DNA of 64,000 nt from Ursus arctos (lineage: Eukaryota; Chordata; Mammalia; Carnivora; Ursidae), in the NCBI RefSeq assembly GCF_023065955.2, contig NW_026622841.1, positions 20,271,501 to 20,335,500 on the forward strand, written 5' to 3'. Shown piece after piece: positions 21,201 through 33,594 of the stretch (the first letter of the stretch is position 1; each line of letters begins with the position of its first letter). The notes beneath the pieces were generated by a model. The model was not told the DNA's origin. It was given only the letters and a program-made list of their open reading frames with translations, and made no database searches. The position numbers and the translations under genes were made by a program.

Positions 21201-23325
21201 CACATTACACCATTGTTCTCCAGAGACTATTGGAATGATACAGACCTTCTCCAAATGGCAGAACAAATCAACTTTTAATAATATATGGATGAGTCATTTG
21301 CTGAAAATTATAAGTTCCAGGTCAAATTTCTTTTGGCTTCTAGCATACCACTAGCTGGCTTGCAACACAAGCCAGTTGAGAATACAAACTCATTCTGAAA
21401 AGCCAACTCATAATTAGAAAGTTAATTTGCTCACCCTCAAAGTCACATAATGAATATCAAAGCCAAATATAAATTGCTTTTGTATTGTCCTTTATTTTGG
21501 ACTATTTATCTCCTTGATTCTTTTATTAATGTAGATAATTAAGAGTTGGGTATATAAGAATGGTAATTTTAGTCTTCTCCTTATCTAAATAGAGCCACTT
21601 ATTAGCACCCATCTTTGACACAGCATCCATCGTATATTTGGAGTTAGGCATCCTTGTGGTGGATGAATGAAGGAATGTTTCAGACATTTGCAGTAGGCGG
21701 GGTTGGACCAACTTTGAGAATGAAGTCATTTGTAAAGATGGGGAAAGTGCTGGTAGAGGGTACTATCTGGGTGCTAAGAGTTGGCAGTGAATTTACACTG
21801 CTATCAGCTCTCATCACAAAGGCTGGATGAGTATTCCCAATCTGCCCAAAGGTCAAGTTATTGCCCAAATAGATAACAAAGAAACTTAGCTCAGGAAATC
21901 TCCAACTAGTTGGTCAGTGGACATCAAAATTTTATTTGGTACAATTTTCAGCCAACAACTTTAGTAAAGCCATCAGTGGTCAAGGATGATGGCAGAAAAA
22001 TTGTCAGTGCCCTTTCTTTCCCTTATTTGTTCAAAGTAATGCCTTACATTCATCTTTATTCAGAAATTTCAATTTCTGTATTTTTCTCCAGCCACATAGT
22101 TACCAAGTAATACTCCATAAATCATAAGACTGTGGGAGAAATTAAAAACAGGACCTATTCACAGAGATGTTAAGAAACCCAAGCCTGGATGGTTGGATGG
22201 TGATGGGGGAAAAGCTGGTTGCACTGTATTTCTCAGCCTAATATAAGAGATACCACCTCTCCGTGAAAATGTTCAGTGAATGTGGAAGCGCCCACTCCAC
22301 TTCTGAAACATTCAGAGGCTTTTTAGTACCTCTAGCTTTATTGATGAGACTGTCTTTAAACCTGTAATCTTCACTAAACAGCAGCTTTGGATAGAAAGCT
22401 CTGTTGAAACGATGAAGGCTGCACATAATCCATCCCTTTCTAAATATTTGAAAGGTGGGTTTCAAAATACACAGCGAATGTGGCCATTAATTTAACTTTT
22501 CGTCTAAGAGCAAGAGTCAAAGGTAATAAAGATCCAAATTGTTCAATGCACACAGAATCTAGAAGTGGGAACGCATCTCCCTTATGTGAATGCATTCATT
22601 TGCATTCTTATTAACTGAACAGAATCTTATGGGAATTTTTCTATACAGTCTGGTTGGGAAACAGAAGCGGAGAGCTTGTCCTGGTTCATCATGCACATGC
22701 TGTTTCCATGCAGTGGAATCAAGGTGAATGATTTGGGTTTATAAAGAGCCAATATCCACCGTGATTTATTAAGGATCTCCCAGGTAGGACTCCAGTGGCC
22801 ACAGCTGTGTCAGAGTCATGAAACTCAAGAGTCTTATTCCCACATCGATTGCTAGTTTTCTAAAATATCTTACGCGTGGGCATTTCCACACAACAGTCTG
22901 CTTTTCTGGTGTTTGAAATAAAAGAACTTACCAAATTGAGTGATTTGGGGGTTGTTGGGAGGTGCACAGGACTGGCTATTAAAGCTGTGCTTATGTTCTA
23001 GCAATCTTCCTCCCAAATCATTATTGATTTGCCACATCCTGAGGCAGTTACACATTCACAGAAGGTTGATATCAAGCAAAAGTGAATCTCTCTCATTGTT
23101 TTTCATTTGACTTCTGCTCTCCCTAATTTACTCATTCATTTTCACTTTATAGAACCTGTATAAGTCAAACCAGACCCTTCCACACCACCCTCCCCTCATT
23201 CAGGGTCAAATTAACTAGAATTCTTCTTTTACACATTATGTTTTTACTTACATGTCTCCACCTTAGCAACTTCTGTGCCCCACATTCTTTCAATGATTAC
23301 AACTACATAAAAATCTATTTATATT
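21201..23325. other. Long stretch without recognised repeats
   Basis: Over 2.1 kb I recognise no named repeat and no gene. One possible exon-like interval on the minus strand (22932-23038) has consensus-like splice signals on both sides. The lack of repeats would fit an intron or conserved non-coding DNA, but that is inference. Confidence 0.45.
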
Positions 23326-23329
23326 TTTA

Positions 23330-23440
23330 GGTTTATTTATGTTCACTTCATTCATTCATTTATTCATCCATCAGATATTTGTTGAGCACCAGCATAGCAT
23401 GTGGCTGACACTGTTCGACGTATGGACACATGATGAAAAA
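23330..23440 (-). mobile_element. L2 LINE 3' end, antisense
   Basis: TTCATTCATTCATTTATTCA, CAGATATTTGTTGAGCACCA and TGGCTGACACTGTTCGACG are the antisense L2 3' terminus. Confidence 0.7.
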
Positions 23441-23464
23441 GCCAGTGTTTTGTGGCATCCTGTT

Positions 23465-24192
23465 AATTATCCCAACTAATGTCTCTTGAATCCAACCACG
23501 CTCAATCCTGCTATCATTATCCTTACCTAGTGTTCTCTCTAGACTTCTGCAGTGGCCTCTCCACTGATCTTTCAGCATCCATTGTGGTCCTCTGCCAAAC
23601 TAATCTCCACATTGCATGCAAAATGAAACTTCTAGAATTCAAAACCAATTCTATTGCCTACCTCCCAGTTTAAAACTGTCTAATGACTTCCTGTCGCTCT
23701 AAAATAAAGGAAAAAAAGTCTTCAAACACGACAGTAAAGACCTTCATGATTTTTCCTTGCCTATCTCTTCAGCCCTGCCTTTGGCCTCATCTCCCTGTCT
23801 CTTGGTGATTGGCTACTCTTACACACCATGTTCCCTCTTACTACAGGGCCTTTGAACTTACTGTTCCTACTCCTTCAAATGGCTTTTCCACCCCCCTGCC
23901 TGTTAATTCAGACCTGAGCACCATTGCCCCAACCTTAGGGAAGTCCTTTAAAAGCTTCCTGATCTGGCCCATTCCCCATCTGTTGGCTCTGATAGCACTC
24001 AGTCCTTCTCCTTTTGTACATCTCACAAAATTCCTACTCAACACTTGTTGGTGTGGCCATTCAGTTACTGTTTCCCCTACTGTCATGAAGGCAGGGACCA
24101 GGTCAAGCTGTGTCCTCCTCTGTACCCCCAGTGTTTACAACAGTGTCAGGTACCTAGTACGTATTCCACACATTCTTATTGATTAATGAATA
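23465..24192 (+). mobile_element. L2 LINE 3' region, sense
   Basis: The L2 order is well kept over 700 bp: AATCTCCACATTGCATGCAA, ACCTTCATGATTTTTCCTTG, CTACAGGGCCTTTGAACTTA, ATGAAGGCAGGGACCAGGTC, TACCCCCAGTGTTTACAAC and ATTGATTAATGAATATTTG. The 125-codon frame at 23809-24186 is L2 sequence and not a gene. Confidence 0.85.
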
Positions 24193-24194
24193 TT

Positions 24195-25665
24195 TGATCT
24201 CACCAGAGTTAGAATCTGAATTCAAGGATGGCAGATAGATGTGGCCATCAGGAGCTGCATAAGTTCTCTGAATTTGTATGCAAACATTTTTATGATTATA
24301 GATTTTTTTTTTTCTGTGACGATGGGAAAGAGTTCTTAGCTTCCATCAGGTTCTAAGAGGAGAAAGTGATTTTAAAAAGTTAATAAGTACTTGAGGGAGA
24401 CTCTGAGATTTTATTTTTGTTTGTTTTATCACCCTTTAAGACTGAGCTACTCACACAACTTTTTGTTTCATCAGTAACATGGCATAATATTTATGAAGGC
24501 CCAGAAGAACGGTGCTCAGTAAAAACATTAAGCAAATTCAGAAACACCAGGAGTTGCTATGAATTTGTATGAGAATTCAGCTTGAATTTGTTGCCTTGAG
24601 TTTTTTCCTTAAAGAGCAGAGACCTGGCTACAAACAAGAGAGGATTAGAATGTAGAGAGAGGATGATGGGTATAGACTTATTGCTAAGATTCAGTGGTCC
24701 AGTGGGAATCCGGGGCTGTTGGAAGTTAATGCAGAGTGACAGATTGATGCTTCGAGTAGATTTTTTTTCTCACACAAACAAGTCTCTAATTAAAGCATTT
24801 TATGTTTATATAGTTGTCACATCCAATAATTTAAAATTATCCTAATTTAAAACAGCATTTAAGAAACTCTAATTAGACTGTTAATATTATGAATTTTGAA
24901 GTACTCATGTTCTCTTTCCTTGATTAAAATAAAGGAAAAAAAATTCCCCCGTGTCAGCCAGCTACCTGATTCTCGAGGTGGTAGTTAACTTAAGGTGAGC
25001 ATATGGCGTAGACATTCTGCAAATGGGTGGAAAAATCCTACATTCCTTACTCACTCATTCAAGTCAGGGAGCAAATTATTAATTTCCTCAAGTAGTTGTG
25101 CTCATGTCATAAAATATGAGAAGAGTTTAGCTTTAAGAGATTCACAAATGTCAGTAGCTCCCCAAGAGTTACTGATTTAAAAATCTGTTCCTCTAAAAAG
25201 AAAAAAGCAGGGGGAAACAGTAAACACAACAGAAAAAAAGATCAAGATGAATTTGTTTCAATATTGTGTTTTAAAATGAAAGTTGGAATAGATTTGATGT
25301 CTCTCTATATGGAGAGGGAGGTCATATTTTTTTTTCTTGATTACAGCACCCAAAAGAAATGTGGATAGTTAGCAGTCAGTTTAATTTCCATCATTTTAAC
25401 TGAAAAAGTTGTGCCAATTAAGGATGCCTGAAGCTCTCCAAGCTCAGAACATTTTTGCTAGTACTTTTTCTTCAATTATTCTGAAGCACTAAATGTAAAA
25501 ACAAATCTCTTAGATTACTATGGGGCTGGAAAATCAAGAGGTGGAAAAGAGAGCCAGTGACAAACCACACCAAAGCATAGGGGGGCCACCTTCCCGATTC
25601 AAGCACGAGGCAGTGTTCCCGCAGGAAAGAGTCTTCAGATGGAAAGTGAGGGGGACGCATCCCCA
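24195..25665. other. Sequence without recognised features
   Basis: No exon or named repeat is recognised. It is AT-rich with several A- or T-runs. Opposed frames at 25472-25666 and 25520-25810 have no domain. Confidence 0.5.
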
Positions 25666-25669
25666 TCCC

Positions 25670-26400
25670 TTATCACTCAGCAGTTTCATTCTTTGGAATA
25701 TCCCCAGGAGAAACTCTCAAGCTTGTACAACTGGAGATATGTGCAAGATGGTTCATAGCATCTTTGATCACGGTGCAACTTTAGAAAACAACCCAGATGC
25801 CCAGCAGTGAGACACTGGATGAATCAGTGGAGAGTATTCATACAAGGGCATATTAAGCAATAGTCAAAACAGACAACTACAGGGTGACCCTAAAATATGG
25901 GTAGATCTTGGTGATGTACTACTAAGTGAAAAAGGTAGTTCCCAACATATTATGGCATGTTATCCTTTTTTTTTTTTAAAGATTTATTATTTATTTGAGA
26001 GAGAGAGAGAGAGAGAGCATGAGCAGGGGGAGGGGCAGAGGGAGAAGGAGAGAGTGAATCCCAAATCCCAAGCAGACTCCCCCCCCCCCCCCAGCTGAGT
26101 GCAGAGCCTGACAAGGGGCTTGATCCCAGGACCCTGAGATCATGACCTGATCCGAAATCAAGTCAGTCGCTCAACTGGTTGACCCACCCATGTGCCTGGG
26201 CATGATATCCTTTTTATTAACTTGAAAACAACTAAAATGGATGCGAGTAAACTGTATACAAAGACAAGCAATGGAATGATGGGTGTGGAACTTAAGACCA
26301 TGGTTACTTTGGACAGGTGTGGGAGAAGGCAGGAATTTGAGAAAAGACATGACTAGTTGTAGCATACCTTTAAGGTCCTCGTTTTGTTTTGAGTGACAGG
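25670..26400 (+). mobile_element. L1M LINE 3' end, sense, split by a SINE
   Basis: CAGTTTCATTCTTTGGAATA, AACAACCCAGATGCCCAGCA and ACTACTAAGTGAAAAAGGTA precede the SINE. After it the L1 resumes with CTGTATACAAAGACAAGCAA and TTACTTTGGACAGGTGTGGG, as expected for the L1M 3' UTR. Confidence 0.75.
25954..26215 (-). mobile_element. CAN/SINEC SINE (older subfamily) inside L1, with TSD
   Basis: Antisense body with (GA)n, GGGGCTTGATCCCAGGACCC and CTGAGATCATGACCTGATCC. The head is decayed (GACCCACCCATGTGCC). It has a poly(C) run at about 26080-26092. Imperfect direct repeats GGCATGTTATCCTTTTT (25954-25970) and GGCATGATATCCTTTTT (26199-26215) flank it. The body and TSD divergence suggest an older insertion than those at 20.0 and 43.8 kb. 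Confidence 0.9.
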
Positions 26401-26815
26401 TTTGTAGGTCCTTATTATATTGTTAAAAATAACTAAAGCAAGTGGCCATGCATGAACCAATGGTGAATGTGTGTCTTGAACTATACGAACCAGTTTAGAG
26501 AAGAAAACACCCAAAAAGCATACTTTCTGAACTTCTGAAGTTGAGACTGTGTCTGAGTTGAGAAAGGAATTTGGAAGATTCTGTCAAGTTACTTACTATT
26601 GGTTTCCTTTCATGAGAAAACAAATTGATTCACTAAAATACAGAAAGTGAAACTTCACAAAAATCAGAGACTTGGGGAAAGAACCATGAGACAAGTTAAA
26701 AACAAAAGATTATTTTTCCTGGAAGAATAATAGAGAATGAAAACTGGGGACCGGACGTCCTATTCTTTAGGGTCATCTCAAACTCACTTCTTTTATGTAA
26801 GCTTAGTATTTTCGA
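26401..26815. other. Sequence without recognised features
   Basis: AT-rich; no gene or named repeat is seen. Confidence 0.5.
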
Positions 26816-27610
26816 ACTCTTACAAAGAATTTTAACCATGTGCACAAGTGGAACAGTATAATAAACCCCCATCTGTATACATCTCCCAGATTCAACAGTT
26901 ATTATTTTATGAACACACTATACTTTTACTTGCTACTCCATATCCCTTCCCTGGTTTTTTGGAAGTGAATTCTAGATATCATATTATTTTTACAGGTAAA
27001 TATTACAGGATATATCTCTAAAAGACAAGAACTCTTCCTAAACATAACCAAAATACTGTCATCATGCAATTCCTAAAAACAACAATGATTTCTTTAATAG
27101 CACTGAAGAACCAGCCAGTATTTATTATTTGCAGTTTGTTTGAAACAGAACCCAAACAAGATCTCTTGAGTCTTTTTTAATCTGCATTTCTGGTCCATTT
27201 TCTTTCCTTGCATTTTTATTTATATTTGTTGAGGAAGCTCAGTCCTTTGTCATATAGTTTCCCAATAATGAACTGTATCGTGTCTGTGTTGTGTATTGTA
27301 ACTTGTTCCTTTGTCCTCCGTATTTCCTGAAAATTAGTAGTTCAGTCTGAAGGGTTAAACATATTCAGGGTCCATTTTGGCAAAACTACTTTACAGATAG
27401 TGATGTGTACTTCCACTAGGAGGAAAGTAATGTCTAATCGTCTCTCCTTTTGTAATGCTGGCAACCACTGGTGATCATGAGTTAATTCATTAAGTGATAT
27501 AGAATAATGATCTTTTAATTTAATCATCACTTCTTCATTTATTATTCTGAAATCGTAAACTGAAATCATTCTATAAAGAGAAAATTTCCCTCGTTGATAA
27601 TGGTTTTTTG
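26816..27610 (-). mobile_element. L1M LINE 3' UTR, antisense
   Basis: CTCCCAGATTCAACAGTTAT, TCTCTTGAGTCTTTTTTAAT, TGTAACTTGTTCCTTTGTCC, GTGATGTGTACTTCCACTAG and ATTCTATAAAGAGAAAATTT follow a remembered L1M 3' UTR order. Orientation is inferred from sister elements. Confidence 0.6.
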
Positions 27611-28485
27611 AGGTAATTCCTAAGCATTCTCGAAGTGGAATGAATAAATTTTTAGTATCATTACAAATTCATGGATTTAAACAAATTGTCATTCAAATTG
27701 TTCAATCTTCGGCCAGTAGGAGCATATTCAAGTGGTTCCTGAGTCCTTTTGCTGTCATGCTAGCCATCTTTAACAGTTCGTTTTCAGTCATAATGTTTAT
27801 TCGAGGCATGTGAACATTTCCTGCTCCAGATTTAGAATCAGCCTCTTCTTCAAAGAGCTTTGGTTTCTTTTAGTGAGAAATGATATTTAGAGAAGATAGT
27901 GTAGGAACTTAACTATGCTGTTGGATTGGTCATTTTTGCATGCCTGTTCAGTGGAGAATGATGTGATATAATTTTTAAAAGAAAATTCATTATGAGTTTG
28001 TACTGAAACTTCAAATCTAATTCAGGACTACAGGGTTTTTACTAACCTCATCAAGCTACATCTAAATCTTCTTCCAGTCTTGCCTAAATTCCCATTTTTC
28101 AGCACTCTGCCGGTATTATTCATTTGCTTTGTCTCACGTTGCCATTCATAACAGTTTCAGAATAACTATATCAATCCCATTTCCAATGATAAATGAAAAC
28201 CGTCAAAGATGTCTAATAGTCCTTTTTGTCCTTAGGGTACATGCCACTGGGGGGTATAGTCAAATTACTTGTTTGCTGATTTTGAAACAAGGTTTTGCCA
28301 CCAAATAGATTTATAGTTGGGGTCATTTATTTCATTTTAAGTTAAAACCGTGTGGCTCTTGTAACTGGTACTGTTTTTTTTTCACCTGCTTTTATTTTGG
28401 AGTTCATAGGGATAGCTCATCACTGAGTTTCATAGTAGATGGAATTTTTTTTTCTAACTAATAGTTGCTCTGTTGGCGGTATCTA
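27611..28485. other. Sequence without recognised features
   Basis: AT-rich; no exon or confident repeat. Parts may be decayed L1. Confidence 0.45.
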
Positions 28486-29030
28486 CTAAAGCTGAATATA
28501 TGCACGCACCATGATCTAGCAGTTCTACTCTTAAACAGTCAACAGGAAGACATATGTATATTCAGCAAAAGACTCATACTAAAATGTTCATGGGCCAAAA
28601 CTTGAAACTACTGCAATGGCCATCAGTAGTAACATGAATAAATAAGTTGTGATATAGTCACACTCTGGATTTCTGTACAGCAATAAGAATAAGTGATCTA
28701 CAGCTACACACAATAAATCAGGTGAATCTCACAAACGTGATTTTGAGAAAAGAAGACAGACACAAAAGAATATATGTTGTACGATTCCATTTATATAAAG
28801 CGTAAAAAAAAAACCCCAAAAAACCCTTAGTCTGTGTTAGAGGTCAGGATACCTCTTGGTGAGTAGTGTCTGGAAGGAGACGTAAGGGAGCTTCTGTGGC
28901 TGTCGGTAATATCTGGTTCTTGATCTCAGTGCTCGTTACATGAGTATCATCAATTTGTGAATATTTATCAATCTGGACACGTGTGAATTTCATAGATGTG
29001 TATTATACTGCAATTAAAAATGAAATTAAC
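28486..29030 (+). mobile_element. L1M LINE ORF2 end and 3' UTR, sense
   Basis: ATCTAGCAGTTCTACTCTTA, GTCACACTCTGGATTTCTGT, TGTACGATTCCATTTATATA and GTATTATACTGCAATTAAAA are L1M 3' landmarks in sense orientation. Confidence 0.75.
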
Positions 29031-29585
29031 TGCTTCATAGCCATCTTCATAGCTTTATCATATAAACATACTTTTCTTCTAATTTAAGCACAAAGAAGAA
29101 TGATGATAAGAAATAAAGGACTATGAAACATTAAATAATAAATACATGTGTCCATAGTGATAGTTCAATTAAGGAGTATGAGGCAGAACTCTTCTTTATA
29201 GATTAATTCCAGTTAATAAATGAGAAAAGAGTGATAGATTTAGAAAGCACTATTTTACAGCCACCAGTATAGTAATCAATATACACAAGGATGGGATCAT
29301 CAGTTTTTGCTAAAACCAATGGATAAAGTACCCACCAGCCTCCTTCCTGCTCTCAGAGATTACTTACCAATTTCCAAGGGGGAGGAGACACCTTTATAAT
29401 GGTGCGATTTGTTAGCTACTACCTTATGGAAGGGATCAAACATACATAGTGCTTGATATTGATATTTGACATTGAAATGATATTTGTCCCAGTAATGAGA
29501 TGAGTTGATATGTGGCATCAGATGGAAAGCACTGGGATGTAGCTGTATACAACTGTACTGATGTAACATTTTTCCCAATATGTTT
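29031..29585. other. AT-rich stretch between L1M relics
   Basis: No independent feature is recognised; it may be decayed L1M 3' UTR. Two overlapping minus-strand frames of about 70 codons (29360-29639) have no domain. Confidence 0.4.
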
Positions 29586-30165
29586 AACCTGCATCAAATC
29601 ATGAAGAAACAGATAAATCCAGACTTTTGTACACGCCACAAGACAACTAGCCTCATCTCTTCAAATGTCAATGTCAGTGTCATAGAAGGAAAACAAAAGG
29701 TGGAGGAAATGTTAAGATGATGGGCTACCAAATTTAATACATGATCTGTTATTTGAAGAAAATCACTGTAAGAGCATTTGGAGGACAATTATAGGAACCT
29801 GAACATGGATAGCATGTTATTTAGTATTATTCTTTCAATGTTAAATGTCTTAGGTATGATACTGGTATTGTAGTTATATAGGAGAATGCTCTTTTTCTTG
29901 GAGATAAATGCTTAAGTACTTAAGAGTGAAGTGCTGGGATGCCTGCAACTCACTTTCAATGGTTCAGCAAACATTAGCACATGCACACACCCAGGCACAG
30001 ATATTGCAAATAGCGTGAACTTGGTGAGGTAGTAAATTAGTAATTGGTGATGGATAAATAAAGGTGAAGGTTCTACAAGGATGGATTGTGCTGTTTTAAA
30101 AATTATATATTAGGTTTCACATTTTACCAAATAAAATGTTGGAGAAAAATTGTGCATGTGGATAG
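29586..30165 (+). mobile_element. L1M LINE 3' UTR, sense
   Basis: GAAACAGATAAATCCAGACT, GAACCTGAACATGGATAGCA, CTTAGGTATGATACTGGTAT, GGAGATAAATGCTTAAGTAC and CAACTCACTTTCAATGGTTC match the remembered L1MC-like 3' UTR. Confidence 0.75.
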
Positions 30166-30329
30166 TTAAAGTGATTTTTCTTAATTTAATTCAACTTAGT
30201 AATAATAAGTACCTAATGTGCTCTGGGAAGCATTATTCTTTGGGTGTTTTATAGTAAACAAAAACCAATATGTGCTATGCAGTAATGGGTTAATTCAGCA
30301 GATTTGGGGTGCTTAAATCTTACACATTC
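30166..30329. other. Short AT-rich gap
   Basis: Nothing recognised. Confidence 0.4.
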
Positions 30330-30990
30330 CAAAGAAAGAACTAGACCTTGAGTAACTTCTGGGAGATAACCTCTGAGCCCTTGGAACATCCTGCCTGATA
30401 GTATCTTTTCATATTTGAGACCTTGAACCAGATTAGATAGTCTATGCTAAAAATGTGATTTATGGTAAATGCCTGTTTTTGTTTGCCTGGGGTCCTGAGC
30501 CATGCTACATCATTTTGCCCTTGGCTGGAGACTGAGTAGTCAAGGTCATGTGGGTTCTCCATACTTACATTTTCATAGACACCAAGGCTTGTGTAATCTC
30601 CCCTAGTTAGCAAAACTTTGTACCTGTTGTCACACATGCTAGGAGAATTAAACACCATACATGAAACTTCACTGAGAGAAGTTATATGAAGCTCCCATCT
30701 GGTTTCTGCTGGACTTTGCCTATGTGCTTTGCATTTAATCTCTACCCTTTCCTTGTAATAAACCTCAGCCACAAGTATAACAGCCTCTCTGAATTCTGTG
30801 AGTCCTTGTAGCAAACCATGGAACCTGTAGGCAGATCTGAGGACTCTTGGCGCACCTGCCCTCTAGGAAATTTTAGTCAAGTTGGGGAGTCCAGTAAAGT
30901 AGCATGGACAATGCCAACTCAATTGCTGTCCAAGAACAAGAAGGCAGTTCTTTGGGAAACTTGGAGCATTACCATAACTTGTTCTGAAAG
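30330..30990 (+). mobile_element. Unnamed LTR-like ancient repeat
   Basis: TTTGCATTTAATCTCTACCC, TTGTAATAAACCTCAGCCAC, AGTATAACAGCCTCTCTGAA and TTCTGTGAGTCCTTGTAGCA resemble the polyadenylation-signal end of an old LTR. I cannot assign the name. A 157-codon frame runs antisense through it (30341-30814). That frame has no recognisable domain, and a repeat-derived chance frame is the simplest reading. Confidence 0.5.
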
Positions 30991-31019
30991 TCAAGGGAGG
31001 CTCCTAGAAAAAAAGTAAT

Positions 31020-32475
31020 GTAGCTGTCCAATTTTTCCAGCACCATTTATTAAAGTAACTGTCTTTTCCCCATTGTATGTTCTTGGCTCCTTTGTCATAG
31101 ATTGATTGACCATGTAAGTGTGGATATATTTCTGAGCTCTCTGTTCTGTTCCATAGGTCTATGTGTCCATTTCTGTGCCAATGCCATACTGTTTTTACTG
31201 TAGCTTTGTAGTATATCTTGAAATCTGGAATTGTGATACCTTTAGTTTTGTCCTTCTTTTTTCAAGATTGCTTTGGCTATTCAGGGTCTTTTGTGGTTTC
31301 ATACAAATTTCAGTATTATTTGTTTCAGTTCTGTGAAAAATATTTTGATAGAGATTGAACTGAATCTATAGATTGCTTTGGGTAATATAGGCATTTAAAC
31401 ACTATTAAGTCTTCCGATACATGAGCATGGAATATCTTCCATTTGTTTGTGTCATCTTCAATTTCTTTTCAACAACATTTTATAGTTTTTAGAGTACCAG
31501 TCTTTGTCTCCGTGGTTAAGTTTATTCCTAGGTTTTTATTATTTTTGGTGCAATTGTAAATGCACTTTTTCTCTTTCTGCTACTTTGTTATTGTGTATAG
31601 AAATGCTACCAATTTCTGGAAATGAATTTTCTATCCTGCAACTTTACTGAATTCATTTATTAAGAAGTTTAAAATTTTAAGTGGTTGACTTGTTAATCTT
31701 TTCCTTTATGGATTTTATACTTCCTGAATGGCTTACATTATAAAAATATAAATGAATTAGTTTGTGATTTTATTATCAATCCCAAGATTATAATTTTATA
31801 ATTGTACTTTTAAAATTTAGGTATTTAAATATATATAACTCATTTTAATGTCGGGTGGAAGAAAGAGGCCCAATACAGATTTTCTAAATAGAAAATTATA
31901 TCATGTGCTAATTAAGTTTTATCTCTTTTTAAATGTTCATATCTCTTATTTTCTTTCCATGTCTTATAGCATTGGCTGGGTCTTTCAGGACAATGCTGAA
32001 TAATTCTGGTGATTCTGATCATTCTTGTTTTGTTCTGACTTTAATGGCAATACTTCTAAAATTTCAGTATATGAAATTCACTGTAGGTTAATACCTTTCC
32101 TTAAGTTTCCTTTTCTTTTTACTTTATTAAAAGTTCCTTTAAAAATAAATAAATATGGAATTTTATCAAATATTTTTCTGTCATTTGTTGAGAGGATGAT
32201 AAGGTTTTCTTTTTTACTCCATGTTGGAAATAACATTAATGAATTCCTGAATGTTGAACTGTTCTTGCCCTCCTAGAATAAAATCTACTTGCTTGGGCTT
32301 TATTTTTCTTTTCATACAATCAATTTATTGTCTTATTTAGGATTCATCATCTATATTATTACATAAGATGGTTCTGCATTGTTCTTTTGTTCTGCTATTA
32401 TTTTATTTTGGTTTCAGGAAAATTTAGCCTTGAGAATTCCTTGGAAATAGTTCTCTCTTTTTTTTTTTCATGCTT
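31020..32475 (-). mobile_element. L1 ORF2 relic, antisense (1.45 kb)
   Basis: CCAATTTTTCCAGCACCATT, ATTGATTGACCATGTAAGTG, TTCCATAGGTCTATGTGTCC, TGGAATTGTGATACCTTTAG and GATTGCTTTGGCTATTCAGG are antisense L1 ORF2 landmarks. Further along, ATTGGCTGGGTCTTTCAGGA and ATTTGTTGAGAGGATGATAA continue ORF2. The section 31690-31860 fits less well and may hold a second, older fragment. All ORF2 frames are broken. Confidence 0.85.
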
Positions 32476-33335
32476 TGGAAAAATTAGATAGCATATGACT
32501 CATCTTTAAAATTGTCTGGGTACCATTTTGGAGGTCAAGATATATCCCAGAAATGTGAGGGAACTTACTGTTTAAACATGCTACTCTTTTTTTACTTGCA
32601 ATCTCCCCCCACCCAATGTTAAATATTTCTCCAAGTTTTTCCAAAGACAACTACACTGAGAATGAAGTTTGCATTTAGTAAATCCTCCAGGTATCAAGAC
32701 CTACCGTCCTTAGAAGGCAGTGGGGAGTTATAAGTAGCAAGAACTCTTTGTTCCCTCACCTGCTGAAATTTTAAACCAAGGCCTTTATTTATGTATTGAA
32801 CATGAGTGAGCATGTGTTTGAGTGCAATTTACCTTTAGCATATAAAGTCACATCTGGAATCGAGTTAATAGCACCACATTTGCAGTCCATTATAGGGAGG
32901 TGTGAGCCTCCTCTTATAGATGAATGCTCTAGCCAGTTCCCCAGCGAACACGCTCAGTAATTTGTCTCTGTTGAGAGTAGCTGTTTGTCTCTATTTACTT
33001 ACCTAGTTTCTTTACTCTTCTGAGAGAGAAAAGAGGTCACTTTATCTTTCTTTTTTTTTCTTTTTCAGTTTGGTGAATGTTGCTATATAATCTTTTTTTT
33101 CATTTTGGACTAATGTATAACTACTTTTATTATTATTTCATGGGTATTTAGTGCGGGGGGGAGAGACAATTTATACTAGCCAGCTGCATATGTATGACCT
33201 ACCATCCTGGTTTCAGCAACTTTAAGGGTAGAGTCTGGTGACCAAAGCAGCAAAGTTTTATTCCAAAATGGCATTTGCTTAGGGAGCCACATCCCTCAGA
33301 TTAGGATTGTCCTACTCTTTCCCACAGAGCCTGTT
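32476..33335. other. Sequence without recognised features
   Basis: AT-rich with T-runs; no exon or named repeat. Confidence 0.5.
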
Positions 33336-33590
33336 ACCCAGCTGCCCACTAGACCTTGCTTCCCTTGATTACTGCCCCCCTCCCAGCCTGTCCTCAGCAC
33401 TATATTAATCTGTATTCTTCAGAGTTATTGTCACTCATTGAATTGTCAAATTCATTTGTTTGTACCTTTTCATTATCTGTCTCTCCCTTAAAATGTAGGC
33501 ACTATGAGACCAGTGACTTTGTTGATCTTACCCCCATTGCAATCCCAGGGGCCCAGATCAATGGAACACTCAATAAATGAATATAGGTGA
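33336..33590 (+). mobile_element. L2 LINE 3' end
   Basis: GTACCTTTTCATTATCTGTC, AAATGTAGGCACTATGAGAC, TTGCAATCCCAGGGGCCCAG and ACACTCAATAAATGAATATA follow the L2 3' end. The 74-codon frame here is repeat-derived. Confidence 0.75.
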
Positions 33591-33594
33591 TGGC

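Noticed and set aside
23809..24186. 125-codon plus-strand frame
   Set aside because: It is the non-coding 3' part of an L2 LINE.
30341..30814. 157-codon minus-strand frame
   Set aside because: It overlaps an ancient LTR-like repeat in antisense and has no recognisable domain; treated as chance.
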